Origin: Gammaproteobacteria bacterium
GTDB taxonomy: Bacteria; Pseudomonadota; Gammaproteobacteria; Steroidobacterales; Woeseiaceae
Direction of reading: 5' to 3'
Assembly (NCBI GenBank): GCA_009937615.1
Contig: JAACFB010000006.1
Location: 1 to 64,000, forward strand
Length of the DNA: 64,000 nucleotides
Under the pieces are notes generated by a model. It did no database searches. It saw nothing but the letters and a program-made list of their open reading frames with translations, and had not been told where the DNA came from. This document shows positions 17,933-25,832 of the stretch, one piece after another. A program made the position numbers and the translations under genes. How positions within the stretch are numbered: the stretch's first letter is position 1; each line of letters begins with the position of its first letter.

Positions 17933-18985
17933 ATGTTCCAGCTTCTGCCAACGCTCGCCGTCCTGATTCAAACCTCGGTAGCCGGCTGCGGCACGATGGC
18001 AGAAAGGCCTTTATTCGAGTGCGATACGCCGCTCGCAATCGAGCTGACGTTGCCGATGAGAACCTTGATGCGCAACGCCAAGAGGCATCCCGTGCTTGAT
18101 GGCACGCTTCGCTTTGCGGACAGTCGCGGCCAGGACGTCATTCTGGATGTAAAAGTCACGACTCGCGGGCACGACCGTCTCCAAAACTGCAATTTTCCCC
18201 CTTTGTCACTGACCGTTGACCCGCAACAGGCTCGAGACACGACCTTTGCCGGCCAGAAAAAACTCAAGATCGTCACGCAGTGCAAGCGAGGCGCCAAGTA
18301 CCTCGATTTTCTGCGCCAGGAATTCGGCATCTACAAGGCATTCAACGCATTGTCCGAGTTCTCTTTTCGGGTACGGATGCTCAGTATCACTTTTCTCGAC
18401 TCCGCCGGGAAACGGCGCGAAGACGTACAGGTGGCATTTTTTATTGAGTCGGTACCTGAAGTCGGCCAGCGATTGGGGCTCCGAACTGTCAAGCAAAATC
18501 AGATCGGCGTGTGGCAGCTGGATGCAAAGCACGCCAACGTCTACGAGGTCTTCCAGTTCATGATCGCCAATACGGACTGGTCGATGTTCAAGGGACCGGG
18601 CGAAGAAGACTGTTGTCATAACGGCAAGGTGTTCGGCGCACAGGGAACGGACACAGACTGGCTGCTGTTGCCGTATGATTTCGATCGTGCCGGACTGATT
18701 GACGCGCCGTATGCCGAGCCGGATGCGCGGCTACCTATCCGATCGGTGAGACAGCGATTATTCCGCGGTCACTGTCATTACCTGGGTCACCTTGAGCGGA
18801 CGATTCAACTATTCAATGACCGGCGCGACGCGATTGAGTCCGCAATTAACGCGGGCGGCGTTACCGAAAAGACCATCTCGAAGCAAACCGATTACATCGC
18901 TGAGTTCTACACGATAATTAACGACCCGGAGAAACTGCAGCGCCAGATCGTGGCGTCGTGCCGGGGCGGAAAGTCGGAAACATAG
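17933..18985 (+). CDS. Putative lipoprotein of unknown function, weakly CotH-kinase-like
   Basis: A 350-residue protein with a short hydrophobic N-terminus ending in a lipobox-like VAGC (cysteine about 19), suggesting a lipoprotein. The C-terminal half has NTDWSM, HNGKVF and LLPYDFDRAGL, an order and spacing that recall the CotH kinase-like fold (Asn/Asp, then HN, then P-x-D-x-D). That resemblance is from memory and weak. It sits between two mttB paralogs on the same strand, an odd partner for cytoplasmic methyltransferases. The 17933 start lacks a strong ribosome-binding site. I cannot assign a function. Confidence 0.6.
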   Translation: MFQLLPTLAVLIQTSVAGCGTMAERPLFECDTPLAIELTLPMRTLMRNAKRHPVLDGTLRFADSRGQDVILDVKVTTRGHDRLQNCNFPPLSLTVDPQQARDTTFAGQKKLKIVTQCKRGAKYLDFLRQEFGIYKAFNALSEFSFRVRMLSITFLDSAGKRREDVQVAFFIESVPEVGQRLGLRTVKQNQIGVWQLDAKHANVYEVFQFMIANTDWSMFKGPGEEDCCHNGKVFGAQGTDTDWLLLPYDFDRAGLIDAPYAEPDARLPIRSVRQRLFRGHCHYLGHLERTIQLFNDRRDAIESAINAGGVTEKTISKQTDYIAEFYTIINDPEKLQRQIVASCRGGKSET

Positions 18986-19138
18986 CCGCCGACGTGTGAA
19001 ATAATCAACCGCGTTGCATCCGATTCCGTAGCGAACTGTAGCGGCTGCAGGGGAAGGGGAAGTAACGGCCGGCACGGCACTTGGAGAGCACGATCCAGGC
19101 GCCGGAATTGTCGCAGGTGCTATCGACCCGGAGGTCAA

Positions 19139-20659
19139 GTGACCCAACGGAAACATCGGAAGAGACGAATCGTCAATGCCATTGGGCAACTACCTTGGCG
19201 CGCGGTGGCCAATCCGTATGCGCCCGTGGAGGTACTCGATGCCGAACAGGTTGAGACCATCATCGAAGCGGCGTTCCTGGTGCTCGAATCTCAAGGCATG
19301 CGCTTTCTCGAACCCCATAGCCGAGAGGTAATGCGCCGCGCGGGTGCGGGCGTTGATGAAAATGAGCAGATCGTGCGTTTCGATCGCGGTCTCGTCGAAG
19401 AAAAACTCGCCTTGGCGCCGAGCGAATTCACCCTCCGCGCGCGCAACCCTGACCGAAACCTGGCAGTTGGCGGCAACAATATCCTGTTTGCTTCGGTCGG
19501 CGGCCCCGCCTTTGTCAGCGACCTCGATAGCGGCCGCCGCCCGGGCACCTATGCCGAAATGTGCGATTACCTGAAGCTCGTGCAGAGCCTGAATATCGTC
19601 CACCAGGAAGGCGGCGGCCCATTCGAAGCGATGGACTTGCCGGCCGAAACAAGACATCTCGACCTGTATCTCGCGCAGATTCGCCTGCTGGACAAGAATT
19701 GCCAGGCCTACGCGCTCGGTCGGGAACGCACGGTCGACTCGATCGAGATGATCTGTATTGCGCTCGGCGTCGATCGCGACCAGCTGGCCAGAACACCGGC
19801 ACTGCTTGCAATTATCAACACCAACTCGCCAATGCAGCTCGATATCCCGATGACGGAGGCCGTTTTCGAACTGGCGAGCGCCGGCCAGGTTTGTTGCATC
19901 ACGCCGTTCACGCTTGCCGGATCCATGAGTCCAGCCACTATTGCCGGGACCCTCGTTCAGCAAACCGCCGAGGTTCTGGCAGTCGCGACGCTTGCCCAAA
20001 CCATCCGGCCGGGCGCACCGATCATGTACGGAAGCTTTGCGTCCAATGTCGACATGCGCAGCGGCGCACCGGCTCTCGGCACGCCCGAGTACACCAAGGC
20101 TGCGCAGGCCAGCGGCCAGGTCGCTCGCCGGCTGAGATTGCCGTTCCGCTCCAGCAATACGACCGTGTCGAATTGTGTGGATGCCCAGGCCGCGTTCGAG
20201 AGTCAGATGTCGCTGTGGGGCTCCGTTATGGGCCAGGCCAACCTCGTCAACCACGCCGCGGGCTGGCTCGAGGGCGGACTGACAGCCTCGTTTGAAAAGC
20301 TCATCATCGACGCTGAAATGCTGCAGATGATCGCCGAGTACCTGCGGCCGATTGCCGTAGACGACGACGAGCTTGCGCTGGACGCGATCGCCGAGGTCGG
20401 GCCGGGCGGGCACCACTTCGGTACCGCCCACACCCTCGAGCGTTACGAGTCAGCGTTTTATTCGCCGCTGTTGTCCAACCGCCAGAATTTCGAGTCCTGG
20501 CAGGAATCAGGTAGCCTTGATATTGCAGTGCGTGCAAACTCACTCTGGAAACAGCTACTGCAGGAATATGAACAACCGCCTCTCGACCCGGCAATAGACG
20601 ATGCCCTGGTCGAGTATGTCGAAAAACGCAAGAAGAACCTGCTGGCCCGGGCCAGCTGA
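19139..20659 (+). CDS. MttB-family methyltransferase, non-pyrrolysine (paralog 2, divergent active-site motif)
   Basis: A 506-residue MttB-family protein beginning at GTG 19139 with GGAGG just upstream. The N-terminus is basic (TQRKHRKRR). The barrel has [29 protein letters not shown] and [15 protein letters not shown], closely like the MtgB-like paralog at 40-41.5 kb. But the motif that reads D-x-K-x-P-D-x-Q or S-K-x-P-D-x-Q in other paralogs is [11 protein letters not shown] here, so the lysine and proline are lost. No amber codon. It is followed by paralog 3 with a 13-bp gap. The substrate may differ from betaine; a partner role for paralog 3 is also possible. Confidence 0.88.
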   Translation: MTQRKHRKRRIVNAIGQLPWRAVANPYAPVEVLDAEQVETIIEAAFLVLESQGMRFLEPHSREVMRRAGAGVDENEQIVRFDRGLVEEKLALAPSEFTLRARNPDRNLAVGGNNILFASVGGPAFVSDLDSGRRPGTYAEMCDYLKLVQSLNIVHQEGGGPFEAMDLPAETRHLDLYLAQIRLLDKNCQAYALGRERTVDSIEMICIALGVDRDQLARTPALLAIINTNSPMQLDIPMTEAVFELASAGQVCCITPFTLAGSMSPATIAGTLVQQTAEVLAVATLAQTIRPGAPIMYGSFASNVDMRSGAPALGTPEYTKAAQASGQVARRLRLPFRSSNTTVSNCVDAQAAFESQMSLWGSVMGQANLVNHAAGWLEGGLTASFEKLIIDAEMLQMIAEYLRPIAVDDDELALDAIAEVGPGGHHFGTAHTLERYESAFYSPLLSNRQNFESWQESGSLDIAVRANSLWKQLLQEYEQPPLDPAIDDALVEYVEKRKKNLLARAS

Positions 20660-20672
20660 AACGGAAGTAACG

Positions 20673-22196
20673 ATGCGACCCACGCTTAACGTCCTCTCCG
20701 ACAAATTGATCGAAGAGATCCTCGATGAAGCCAAGCGAATCCTGGCCGAGGTCGGCATGGAGATTCGTGGCACGAATCTACGGCAGCGCCTGATCGATCA
20801 TGGCCTGAAAACCGACAAGGATGGCAAGCGCATCCTGTTTCCGGCCGACGTGGTCGAAGCGGCAATCGCGAGCGCACCAAAGAGCTTTACGCTGTACGAT
20901 CGTGACGGCGAACCGCACGCCGAAATTGGCGGCTATAACGTGCACTACGTGCCCGGCTCGAGCGGGCTGAAAATTCAGGATCACCGCACGGGTGAAACAC
21001 GCCTTTCGAATTCGACCGACTTTATCGAGTACGCGCGTCTCTGTGACGGCATGGAACACATCGCCTATCTCGCGACTGCGTTTTCGACCAATAAGGACAT
21101 CGAATCGCAGGTCTCCGATGCCTGGCGTTTGTACATGTGCCTGACGACCTCGAAAAAACCGGTCGTCACAGGCGCATTTACCGAGCACGGGGTCGAGCGC
21201 ATGACCCATATGCTGCAATTATTCCGCAAGGATCGCGCCGAACTCATCGAAAAGCCCTACTCCATCTTTACGATTACGGCGACGGGGAACTTCCGATACG
21301 GCGAGGACTCCTGCCAGAACCTGCTCGACTGCGTTGAGGCAGGCATCCCGGTCGAAATCGTTCCCGTAACGCTCATGGGGCTCATCGCACCGGTGACCCT
21401 TGTCGGCGCCCTCGTGTTCCACTGTGTCGATGTGCTGACGGGTTTGACCATGGCGCAGATCGTTCGCCCCGGCGCGCCGGTGTTATTCGGTGGCGCACCG
21501 GCAACCTTTCATATGAAAGCCGCGAGTTCACCCATGGCGGCGATCGAAGCACAGCATCTGAACGTTGCGTATGTCGCAATCGCCAAGTCGCTCGACCTGC
21601 CGACGCAGGCATACATGGCATTGAGCGACGGCAAGTTTCTCGACGCCCAGGCCGGGGGCGAGACTTTCAGCAGTGCCTTGCTCGCCGCACTGGCGGGCGT
21701 CAACTCGGTGTCCGGACCCGGCATGCTCGATTTCGTGCTGACGTTCAGCCTGCCGAAGCTTGTGTTCGATAACGAAGTCTGCGGGCAGTGCCTGCATTTC
21801 GTGCGTAACCTCGAGCCCATTGGTGACTTGCCGACACGGAAGCTTGTTGACGATCTTATGAGAGACAATCACCTGATTACGTCCGAGCACACCCTGGAAA
21901 ACTGGCCTGCAGAACTGTATTTGACGGATCCGGTGATCGATCGCACGAATCGCGAGACCTGGGAAGAGCAAGGATCGATGTCCCTGACGGATCGTGCCTG
22001 CACCGAGGTCGAGGAGCGCCTGTCACGATATGCGCAGATCCAGACCGATTCCGCGATCGACAAAGAAATGCAAAGGTTGATTAAAGACGGGCTCGAGTCG
22101 CAGGAGACACTCCCCGAGTTGCCCGAGGCGGTCACACCAGAGCCTCGCCGCAAGGCCGGTCGCAGGGGGCGCGCCGGGCGTCGCAGAGCGACCTGA
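20673..22196 (+). CDS. MttB-family methyltransferase, non-pyrrolysine (paralog 3)
   Basis: A 507-residue MttB-family protein from a branch distinct from its neighbours: it has [13 protein letters not shown] in the active-site region, [19 protein letters not shown] in the barrel and a longer C-terminus ending in an arginine/lysine-rich tail (about 9 basic residues in the last 17). The start at ATG 20673 follows the stop of paralog 2 by 13 bp; the open frame extends upstream into that gene, but those residues look unrelated to the family. It likely works with the corrinoid protein at 15.3 kb. The methyl donor is unknown. An MFS transporter gene 55 bp downstream may import it. Confidence 0.88.
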   Translation: MRPTLNVLSDKLIEEILDEAKRILAEVGMEIRGTNLRQRLIDHGLKTDKDGKRILFPADVVEAAIASAPKSFTLYDRDGEPHAEIGGYNVHYVPGSSGLKIQDHRTGETRLSNSTDFIEYARLCDGMEHIAYLATAFSTNKDIESQVSDAWRLYMCLTTSKKPVVTGAFTEHGVERMTHMLQLFRKDRAELIEKPYSIFTITATGNFRYGEDSCQNLLDCVEAGIPVEIVPVTLMGLIAPVTLVGALVFHCVDVLTGLTMAQIVRPGAPVLFGGAPATFHMKAASSPMAAIEAQHLNVAYVAIAKSLDLPTQAYMALSDGKFLDAQAGGETFSSALLAALAGVNSVSGPGMLDFVLTFSLPKLVFDNEVCGQCLHFVRNLEPIGDLPTRKLVDDLMRDNHLITSEHTLENWPAELYLTDPVIDRTNRETWEEQGSMSLTDRACTEVEERLSRYAQIQTDSAIDKEMQRLIKDGLESQETLPELPEAVTPEPRRKAGRRGRAGRRRAT

Positions 22197-22251
22197 ATTT
22201 CCTGAATTTTTTCTTTCCATGTCGCGTCCATAGGGCCTAGAATCGCGGCCC

Positions 22252-23514
22252 ATGAAACACGCACTTGCTCCGGTTGCCGCTCTCTTGATCGGTGTCGCAA
22301 TACTGATGACGGGATCCGGCCTGCAGGGTACGCTGTTACCCGTTCGTGCCTCACTGGAGCATTTCTCAACGATTTCGATCGGCGTCATGGGCGCCGCCTA
22401 TTTTTCCGGCTTTACGCTCGGTTGCCTCCGCGGCGGTGAACTCATCAAGAGCGTCGGTCACGTTCGGGTGTTCCTGGCAATGACGGCGCTCGCATCGGCC
22501 TCACCTTTGGTACACGGCCTGGTCCTGGATCCTTTCGCCTGGAGCCTGCTGCGATTTCTGACCGGCTTTTGCTTCGCCGTTCTTTTCGTCGTCATCGAGA
22601 GCTGGCTGAACGAGCGCTCCAGCAATGAAGACCGCGGACTCGTATTCTCGACCTACGTCATGATTACACTGACGGTGCTTGCCGGCGGGCAGATGATGAC
22701 GCTGCTGTATGAGCCGGAGGGTCTCGAGCTGTTCATCATAGCTTCTGTGCTGGTGTCGCTTGGAGCGGTGCCGGTGGCACTGTCGAAATCAGTAACACCG
22801 GAACAGCCGCAGGACGCCCAGGTGGACTTGCGGCGGTTGTTCAGCATATCCCCGGCTGGACTCGTTGGCTGCCTGGCGACGGGCATTGCAAATGGTGCTT
22901 TCTGGTCGCTGGCGCCGGTTTTTACATCGGCACTGTCCGACGACACCTCCCTCGCGGCCTGGTTCATGTCATCAACGGTCGTGGGCGGCGCCGCCGCACA
23001 ATGGCCGCTAGGTCATCTGTCCGACAAGTTCGGTCGCCGCAAGACCCTGCTCGCAGCTGCAAGCATCGCTGCAGTTATTGCGTTGTTCACGGTTGTGACA
23101 TACGGCGAGCTCGGTTTCGTCGGCATCAACCTGGTCGGCGCGGCCTGGGGTTTCTTTGCGTTTCCGATGTACGCCATAGCCGTGGCCCATGCCAATGATT
23201 ACGCAGAGCCCGAAGACTACCTGGTAGTCTCGAGCGGCCTGCTCCTCGTTTACGGAATCGGCGCGGTTACCGGGCCATTTGTAGCCTCGGCAGTGATGAC
23301 GTTTACAAACCCCGCAGGTCTGTACCTGCTGATCGGCGTCGTTCAGGTGGTACTCGCCGCCTATGTGCTGCATCGCATCTTCCGGCGCCCCAGCGTGCCG
23401 GCCGATCAGCACATTGCGTTCAGCGACGCGCTGGCAACAGCACACACAGCGTCGCAGATTTACGAGGAAGAGTTTCTGCACCACGCCGACGAAGATACGC
23501 CAGCAGAGCGTTAG
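22252..23514 (+). CDS. MFS transporter (YcaD-like)
   Basis: A 420-residue major facilitator protein with about 12 TM segments. The ESWLNERSS motif near residue 117 and LSDKFGRRKTLL in the central loop fit the YcaD-type group of bacterial MFS permeases. It follows mttB paralog 3 by 55 bp on the same strand, so it may be the importer for the methylated amine used by this module. That link rests on position only. The C-terminal ~35 residues are soluble and acidic. Confidence 0.85.
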   Translation: MKHALAPVAALLIGVAILMTGSGLQGTLLPVRASLEHFSTISIGVMGAAYFSGFTLGCLRGGELIKSVGHVRVFLAMTALASASPLVHGLVLDPFAWSLLRFLTGFCFAVLFVVIESWLNERSSNEDRGLVFSTYVMITLTVLAGGQMMTLLYEPEGLELFIIASVLVSLGAVPVALSKSVTPEQPQDAQVDLRRLFSISPAGLVGCLATGIANGAFWSLAPVFTSALSDDTSLAAWFMSSTVVGGAAAQWPLGHLSDKFGRRKTLLAAASIAAVIALFTVVTYGELGFVGINLVGAAWGFFAFPMYAIAVAHANDYAEPEDYLVVSSGLLLVYGIGAVTGPFVASAVMTFTNPAGLYLLIGVVQVVLAAYVLHRIFRRPSVPADQHIAFSDALATAHTASQIYEEEFLHHADEDTPAER

Positions 23515-23769
23515 CAAGCCCGGTTCGCATCTGCACGGGCTCCTCATCCCCGGCCTCTGCCGCCGCTGGTCACAAGCGTTTAAGTAACGCCGAGCGCCTT
23601 GAAAAGCATGGAATACGAGGCCCTGCCTTAAACAGTGCGCCCGGATTTGATAAGGTTGGGACTCACCCATACCCGCCGTGTGCCCCCGAACCGCCTGATT
23701 CCGCCGTTTCCCCGGCAGGTTCTGCCGGCTCGTTTGCGTACGCTGCGATACTCAGAAAGGAGCAACTCA

Positions 23770-24198
23770 ATGAGCCAGGCCAAATCAGGTGATACCGTGC
23801 GCATCCACTATACGGGCACACTCGATGACGGAACACAATTCGACAGTTCAGCGGGACGCGATCCGCTTGAGTTCGCGCTGGGCGGCGGGCAGGTCATACC
23901 CGGTTTCGACAGCGCAGTCGAGGGCATGTCCGTTGGCGACAGCATATCGGTGACGATCCAGCCCGAGCAGGCCTACGGCAAACGCCACGAGCAACTGGTA
24001 CAGGATGTGCCGAAGAGCGCTCTGCCCGACGAAATCAGTGCGACTGTCGGAATGCAGCTGCAGGGACAAAGCCCGGAAGGCCAGGTTACGCAGTTCGTCG
24101 TGACTGCTGTCACGGAAGAATCGATCACCGTCGATGCAAACCACCCGCTGGCCGGGCAGATTCTGAATTTCGACATCGAACTCGTCGAAATCGTTTAA
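23770..24198 (+). CDS. FKBP-type peptidyl-prolyl isomerase (SlyD-like)
   Basis: A 142-residue cis-trans prolyl isomerase with the FKBP core split by an insert-in-flap domain, as in SlyD: VRIHYTGTLDDGTQFDSS, then GGGQVIPGFDSAVEGM, then the YGKRHEQLVQDVPKSALP flap insert, ending in NFDIELVEI. The histidine/cysteine-rich nickel tail of SlyD is absent. The ATG at 23770 is preceded by AAAGGAG. It lies 255 bp after the MFS gene; that gap shows no gene. A general folding role is likely. Confidence 0.92.
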   Translation: MSQAKSGDTVRIHYTGTLDDGTQFDSSAGRDPLEFALGGGQVIPGFDSAVEGMSVGDSISVTIQPEQAYGKRHEQLVQDVPKSALPDEISATVGMQLQGQSPEGQVTQFVVTAVTEESITVDANHPLAGQILNFDIELVEIV

Positions 24199-24261
24199 CG
24201 CTGCTTCGGTGCGGGATCGGCTGTTGCCAGGGTTGCCGCTCGACGACAGCCTTCGCGTTTT

Positions 24262-25254
24262 TCAGACCGTGGTCTCCTTCCCGTTGCTCCGACGCTCCGC
24301 GCTGGGCGCATGCCCGTAGTATTCCTTATAGCTCTTGCTGAAGTGCGAACTTGAGACAAACCCGGTGAGCGTCGAAATATCAACCAGGCTCATGCTGGTC
24401 TGGTGCAGAAACTCCCGCGCCCTGGCAAGGCGAATCCACAGGTAGTAGCGCGACGGTGTGCACAGAAGATAACGCTGAAAAAGCCGCTGCAGCTGACGTC
24501 TCGAGATCCCCGTGTACGATGCTATGTCTTCCTGGCTGATCGGCTCCTTGATATTGGCTTCCATGAGTTCGACCGCGACGACCAATTTCTCCGATTGCGT
24601 GCCTACGACGTGCCGCAACGGAACTCGCTGCACATCACTGGAGCCCCGAATGCGGTCATAAACGAATTGTTCGGCCACGCCCGCACTGATATCAGCGCCA
24701 CATTGCCGGCGGATAAAATACAACATCATGTCGATCGGCGACGTACCGCCGGAACATGTGTAACGGTTCCCGTCGATGGTAAAGACGCTGCGGCTCACAT
24801 GCACAGCCGGGAACATGTCAGCGAGCGCGCCCATGTTCTCCCAATGGATGCTGCACCGGTAGCCATCGAGCAGACCGGCCTTCGCAAGCAGGTAACTGCC
24901 CGTATCGGTGCCGCCGAAACCAATATTCTGCTGAGCGGCTTTACGCAGCCAACGCAGGACTGCCTCTGTCGTATTCTTTTCGACGTGCCAGCCTCCGCAG
25001 ACGATCACCGCGTCCAGTCCGTGGAACGCTTCTTCATCGTCGATACCGCTGTCAACGTTAACAGAGAGCCCGTCACTGGCGTTGACGGCCGCGCCCGTCT
25101 CGGACAGGGTCTTCCAGGAATAAATTGCTTCGCCACACAGCCGATTCGCCATGCGCAGTGGCTCGATCGCCGACGACATCGAGATCAACGTAAAATCATT
25201 GATAAGAAGAAAGCCGAAACAAATCGGCAGGTCTACAGGCGAATTACTGGTCAT
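24262..25254 (-). CDS. GlxA/GbdR-like AraC-family regulator
   Basis: A 330-residue regulator with an N-terminal DJ-1/PfpI-like domain (about 10-180) and a C-terminal AraC helix-turn-helix pair (about 225-325; ISRRQLQRLFQRYL, then GFVSSSHFSKSYKEYYG). The opening FGFLLINDFTLISMSSAIEPLRMANRL closely resembles GbdR/CdhR/ArgR-type proteins, which in Pseudomonas activate betaine, carnitine or arginine catabolism. It is 44 bp downstream of soxG on the same strand, at the end of the betaine-sarcosine run, so it is probably the glycine betaine- or dimethylglycine-responsive activator of this region. Confidence 0.88.
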   Translation of the reverse strand: MTSNSPVDLPICFGFLLINDFTLISMSSAIEPLRMANRLCGEAIYSWKTLSETGAAVNASDGLSVNVDSGIDDEEAFHGLDAVIVCGGWHVEKNTTEAVLRWLRKAAQQNIGFGGTDTGSYLLAKAGLLDGYRCSIHWENMGALADMFPAVHVSRSVFTIDGNRYTCSGGTSPIDMMLYFIRRQCGADISAGVAEQFVYDRIRGSSDVQRVPLRHVVGTQSEKLVVAVELMEANIKEPISQEDIASYTGISRRQLQRLFQRYLLCTPSRYYLWIRLARAREFLHQTSMSLVDISTLTGFVSSSHFSKSYKEYYGHAPSAERRSNGKETTV

Positions 25255-25298
25255 CGCGCGGCGTATCCGTATTCATCGCCCGCAGTATGAGCCGCTCT

Positions 25299-25832
25299 CT
25301 AGGTGAACTCAATCCCGTATTCGCGGCCCGCATGACGAAGCCATTTCAGCATGTAACCCGCGAAACTGCGGCGAACGATAAGCTCGAACGTTGTGCCGCC
25401 CTCGATGAGGCCAATCAGCACGCTGGCCTTGGCCAACCCGCTCTGAGCGCAATCGCCGGCCTTGAAAACCTTCGGGTGAAAATCCAGCGTGCAGCCCTTT
25501 GAAAAAAGCGCCCGGACGCTTTCACCGGACAGGTGCATGCTCGTGTTGCCGCCGCTGATGTCGTTTACCGCCACGTGCAGGCCGGAGAGCTTTTCGTTCA
25601 GCTGCGAAATGACATCGGCAACCTTCTCTGCCGGGCATACCAGCAGCCATTCGTCCGGTCCGAGCCAGTAGACGCGAAGTTCACCTTCTGAGACCGTGTT
25701 GGCTTTGACGGGCAGGCGTTGACCGGTCGCCGCCTCCGCTGCGTTCAGAAAGTCGGCATCCTGCGAATCGCCACGCAGGTTGATGAACCCGGTGTCGGGG
25801 ACGATGCTCACTTGAGTTCGTTGCTCAGACAT
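25299..25832 (-). CDS. soxG: Sarcosine oxidase gamma subunit
   Basis: A 177-residue small subunit of heterotetrameric sarcosine oxidase, which demethylates sarcosine to glycine, making H2O2 and 5,10-methylene-THF. Recognised by FINLRGDSQDADFLNAAEAATG near the N-terminus, LGPDEWLLVCPAEK and the C-terminal TTFELIVRRSFAGYMLKWL. It overlaps the end of soxA by 8 nt, implying translational coupling. The order soxB-D-A-G is the standard one. Confidence 0.93.
   Translation of the reverse strand: MSEQRTQVSIVPDTGFINLRGDSQDADFLNAAEAATGQRLPVKANTVSEGELRVYWLGPDEWLLVCPAEKVADVISQLNEKLSGLHVAVNDISGGNTSMHLSGESVRALFSKGCTLDFHPKVFKAGDCAQSGLAKASVLIGLIEGGTTFELIVRRSFAGYMLKWLRHAGREYGIEFT

Noticed and set aside
14029..19044. 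Near-repeat GGAACCGTAGCGG (14029-14041) and CGAACTGTAGCGG (19032-19044) upstream of two module genes
   Set aside because: 11 of 13 matches between two intergenic regions is about what chance allows, and no third copy was found upstream of other mttB genes.
23515..23769. Possible tRNA or small gene in the gap before the FKBP gene
   Set aside because: No cloverleaf, no ORF with a ribosome-binding site and no repeat could be supported.
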